Source: Brucella pseudogrignonensis (GTDB lineage Bacteria > Pseudomonadota > Alphaproteobacteria > Rhizobiales > Rhizobiaceae). Taken from it: a stretch of DNA of 64,000 bases. Below the pieces are notes generated by a model that saw only the letters and a list, made by a program, of their open reading frames with translations, was not told the DNA's origin and did not search any database. The DNA is taken from the NCBI RefSeq assembly GCF_002252525.1, contig NZ_NNRM01000020.1, forward strand, positions 62,001 to 126,000, in the 5' to 3' direction. How positions within the stretch are numbered: the first letter of the stretch is position 1; each line of letters starts with the position of its first letter. A program made the position numbers and the translations under genes. Positions 62,484 through 64,000 of the stretch are shown here, in pieces.

Positions 62484-62909
62484 ATGAAAAAAGCTTTTCT
62501 TGCTTTTGCCGCACTTGCCACCGTCGCGACCGGAATTGCGACTACGTCCCATGCAGCTGATAACGGCCTGCGTGTTCAGGTTCAGTATTACGACGATGAT
62601 GGTTATCGTCCACCAATGCCGCCACGCGGCGGACCACGTCCAGGTTGGGACGGTCCAGATCGCGGATATGATAGAGGCCCGGGTCGCGGACCCGGCTGGG
62701 GTGACGGTTATGGACGCCCGGAAACACTCGGCCCACGCCAGATTTCGCGCTCACTGCAGCGCCGCGGCTACGATGTCGGCGATATGCGTCGTGAACGCGG
62801 AGCTTATCTCGTCAAAGCAACCCGCCCGAATGGCCGCCGCGTCATCGTTGTGGTCGATGCTTTCAGCGGCCGCATCATCGATGAACGTCGCGTTGGTCGC
62901 GGCTGGTAA
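62484..62909 (+). CDS. small secreted Gly/Pro/Arg-rich protein
   Basis: 141 residues from the ATG with AAAGGAT upstream. A signal peptide ends Ser-His-Ala-Ala near residue 25. Residues 35-80 are Gly, Pro, Arg and Asp-rich with many Gly-Arg/Gly-Pro steps; the C-terminal 60 residues (Ile-Ser-Arg-Ser-Leu-Gln-Arg-Arg-Gly-Tyr-Asp-Val to Arg-Ile-Ile-Asp-Glu-Arg) look like a PepSY-like fold. Periplasmic. Function unknown. Confidence 0.7.
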   Translation: MKKAFLAFAALATVATGIATTSHAADNGLRVQVQYYDDDGYRPPMPPRGGPRPGWDGPDRGYDRGPGRGPGWGDGYGRPETLGPRQISRSLQRRGYDVGDMRRERGAYLVKATRPNGRRVIVVVDAFSGRIIDERRVGRGW

Positions 62910-62967
62910 AATTCTCTGATTTGGAAAGATCAGCCAGTGTAACGTCCCTTGCACTGGTTGTTTCCTG

Positions 62968-63007
62968 AACCGGAAGTTTGCTTGCAAACTTCCGGTTACT
63001 TTTTATC
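62968..63007 (+). terminator. rho-independent terminator
   Basis: AACCGGAAGTTTG (62968-62980) pairs with CAAACTTCCGGTT (62985-62997), 13 bp around CTTG, followed by a T-rich run. Confidence 0.93.
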
Positions 63008-63040
63008 ATTCTTTATCCGACTATACTGGTGTGTGAATTT

Positions 63041-63145
63041 ACAGCGGTTCCAGTTAGAAATGAATCGTTGGAACCACTGTAACTATTTGTTTTTACGCAT
63101 TATCCGACGCAAAACCGCTTCGCACTTTTGCTGGAAATGCTATAA
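63041..63145 (+). repeat. 105-bp repeat, copy 3
   Basis: Same element as at 46552-46655 and 47972-48076, with arms CAGCGGTTCCA / TGGAACCACTG (one mismatch), linker TTTGTTTTTACGC, core GACGCAAAACCGCTTCGCAC and an ATGCTATAA end. It lies 18 bases before the hydrolase start. Confidence 0.85.
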
Positions 63146-63162
63146 TCGGGGCCGCAGCTTGA

Positions 63163-64000
63163 ATGCCTGAACTTCTTTTTGAAACCGACGCGAACCCCAT
63201 TCCCGCAGGGACGAAATCGGGACAGTTCAAGTCGAAAGATGGCCTGGATCTGCGCTACGCCATTATGAGACCCGAAACAAAACCGTCGCGCGGAACCATT
63301 ATTCTGCTGCAGGGCCGCAACGAGTTTATCGAAAAGTACTTTGAAACCATCTCGGATCTGGCCAGACGCGGGTTCGCGGTCGCAACGCTGGACTGGCGGG
63401 GTCAGGGTGGTTCGCAGCGGCTGCTCAAAGACCGACTGCGCGGCTATGTTCGGAATTTCAGCGACTATACTGACGATCTCGATCAGTTTCTGACCGAGAT
63501 TGTGCTGCCTGATTGTCCACCACCCTTCTATGTGCTGGCGCATTCGGCAGGCGCACTAATTACCTATTCATCGATTCACAAACTGGCATCGCGCGTGACC
63601 CGTATCGTGCTGTGCGCGCCATTAATGGGATTGCGTCCATCACAATCCGGCGACACCAAAATGCGCTTCATGGCAACGACCTTGCGCTGGCTGGGAATGG
63701 GCCGGAATTATGCCGCCGGCGGGCGCTTACGCGGTGAAAGGCCCTTTGAAAACAACCCGCTGACCAATGATCCTGAACGCTTTGAACGCAATATGGCTGT
63801 GGTGCGAAAACATCCAGAGCTGGCGCTTGGCGGGCCAACAATCAACTGGATCGGCAATGCGCTTGCGGCCGCAGCCCGTATTCATCAGCCCGGTTTCTAT
63901 GACGGGCCGACAGTGCCTGTGCTGGTTATTGCTGCAGGTGCTGACAAGGTCGTCTCGACCACAGCTATTGAGCGCTTTGCTGCGAGCACGCGCAACGTCT
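63163..64000 (+). CDS. alpha/beta hydrolase, lysophospholipase/monoacylglycerol lipase type (3' end outside window)
   Basis: At least 279 residues, running off the right edge. From ATG (MPELLFET...). Leu-Leu-Gln-Gly-Arg-Asn-Glu-Phe near 48-55 is the oxyanion region, Leu-Asp-Trp-Arg-Gly-Gln-Gly-Gly-Ser near 75-84, and the nucleophile elbow Ala-His-Ser-Ala-Gly near 125-129 contains the catalytic Ser127. Val-Leu-Val-Ile-Ala-Ala-Gly-Ala-Asp-Lys-Val-Val near 255-266 holds the likely catalytic Asp; the His lies beyond the edge. Serine-aminopeptidase S33/PldB-like family; probably a lysophospholipase or lipid esterase. Confidence 0.82.
   Translation, partial: MPELLFETDANPIPAGTKSGQFKSKDGLDLRYAIMRPETKPSRGTIILLQGRNEFIEKYFETISDLARRGFAVATLDWRGQGGSQRLLKDRLRGYVRNFSDYTDDLDQFLTEIVLPDCPPPFYVLAHSAGALITYSSIHKLASRVTRIVLCAPLMGLRPSQSGDTKMRFMATTLRWLGMGRNYAAGGRLRGERPFENNPLTNDPERFERNMAVVRKHPELALGGPTINWIGNALAAAARIHQPGFYDGPTVPVLVIAAGADKVVSTTAIERFAASTRNV

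Noticed and set aside
1-64000. CRISPR arrays, tRNA or rRNA genes, IS elements
   Set aside because: No regularly spaced direct repeats, no cloverleaf with conserved T-loop, no rRNA core sequence and no transposase-like ORF were found on either strand by eye.

Overview
The window looks like chromosomal DNA of an alphaproteobacterium in the order Hyphomicrobiales (Rhizobiales), most probably Brucellaceae of the Ochrobactrum / Brucella anthropi type. The reasons are: a close homologue of the Brucella outer-membrane lipoprotein Omp10; a urease operon ordered ureD-A-J-B-C-E-F-G; ornithine decarboxylase together with homospermidine synthase; and several families of short palindromic intergenic repeats of the kind scattered through these genomes. 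This assignment is inference from gene content, not from a database search. There is no rRNA, tRNA, insertion sequence, prophage or CRISPR array that I can support.

Layout. 1-4.2 kb: edge of a polysaccharide export region (DUF6492 protein cut by the left edge, a Wzx-like flippase, a Wzz/GumC-like protein without kinase). 4.2-6.7 kb: an acetyltransferase and an ornithine decarboxylase with a long leader. 6.7-10.7 kb: amidase with a LysR regulator, then a DUF1007/NicO nickel-cobalt export pair. 10.7-14.5 kb: a small membrane protein, an acetyltransferase and the modABC molybdate importer. 14.5-20.7 kb: tRNA hydroxylase trhO, a stand-alone muramidase, KDPG aldolase, a large DUF882 cell-wall protein and an NtrC-like response regulator. 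20.9-24.6 kb: oligoendopeptidase F and the p-aminobenzoate genes pabB/pabC. 24.7-29.4 kb: homospermidine synthase, Omp10, ferrochelatase and an SPFH/NfeD pair. 29.5-35.3 kb: KdsD-like isomerase, an outer-membrane barrel protein, and an aldo-keto reductase/MFS exporter opposite a LysR gene. 35.3-42.1 kb: a hydroxamate-siderophore operon (receptor, binding protein, fused permease, cytochrome b561) opposite a LysR gene. 42.1-47.9 kb: urease. 48.1-53.5 kb: galU, a lytic transglycosylase, a DUF459 SGNH hydrolase and a CycA-type permease. 53.6-59.9 kb: glutamate synthase gltBD. 60.5-64 kb: threonine aldolase, Hsp20, a small secreted protein and an alpha/beta hydrolase cut by the right edge.

How the genes work together. 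Nitrogen is a theme: urease releases ammonia, GltBD fixes ammonia carried by glutamine into glutamate, and the amidase and CycA-type permease may feed the same pool. Ornithine decarboxylase and homospermidine synthase together make homospermidine. Iron enters by the siderophore operon and is used by ferrochelatase; molybdate enters by ModABC; nickel needed by urease is balanced by the NicO protein and perhaps UreJ. Several genes serve the envelope (flippase, Wzz, KdsD, GalU, Omp10, barrel protein, transglycosylase, DUF882).

The most interesting non-genic signals are the roughly 480-nt leader of ornithine decarboxylase, with a promoter-like sequence and an embedded Cys/His-rich mini-ORF; alternative stems just ahead of threonine aldolase; a ROSE-like RNA thermometer ahead of hsp20; a 105-bp repeat present three times, once inside the urease operon; and an NtrC-type regulator whose sigma-54 contact loop (GAFTGA) is missing.
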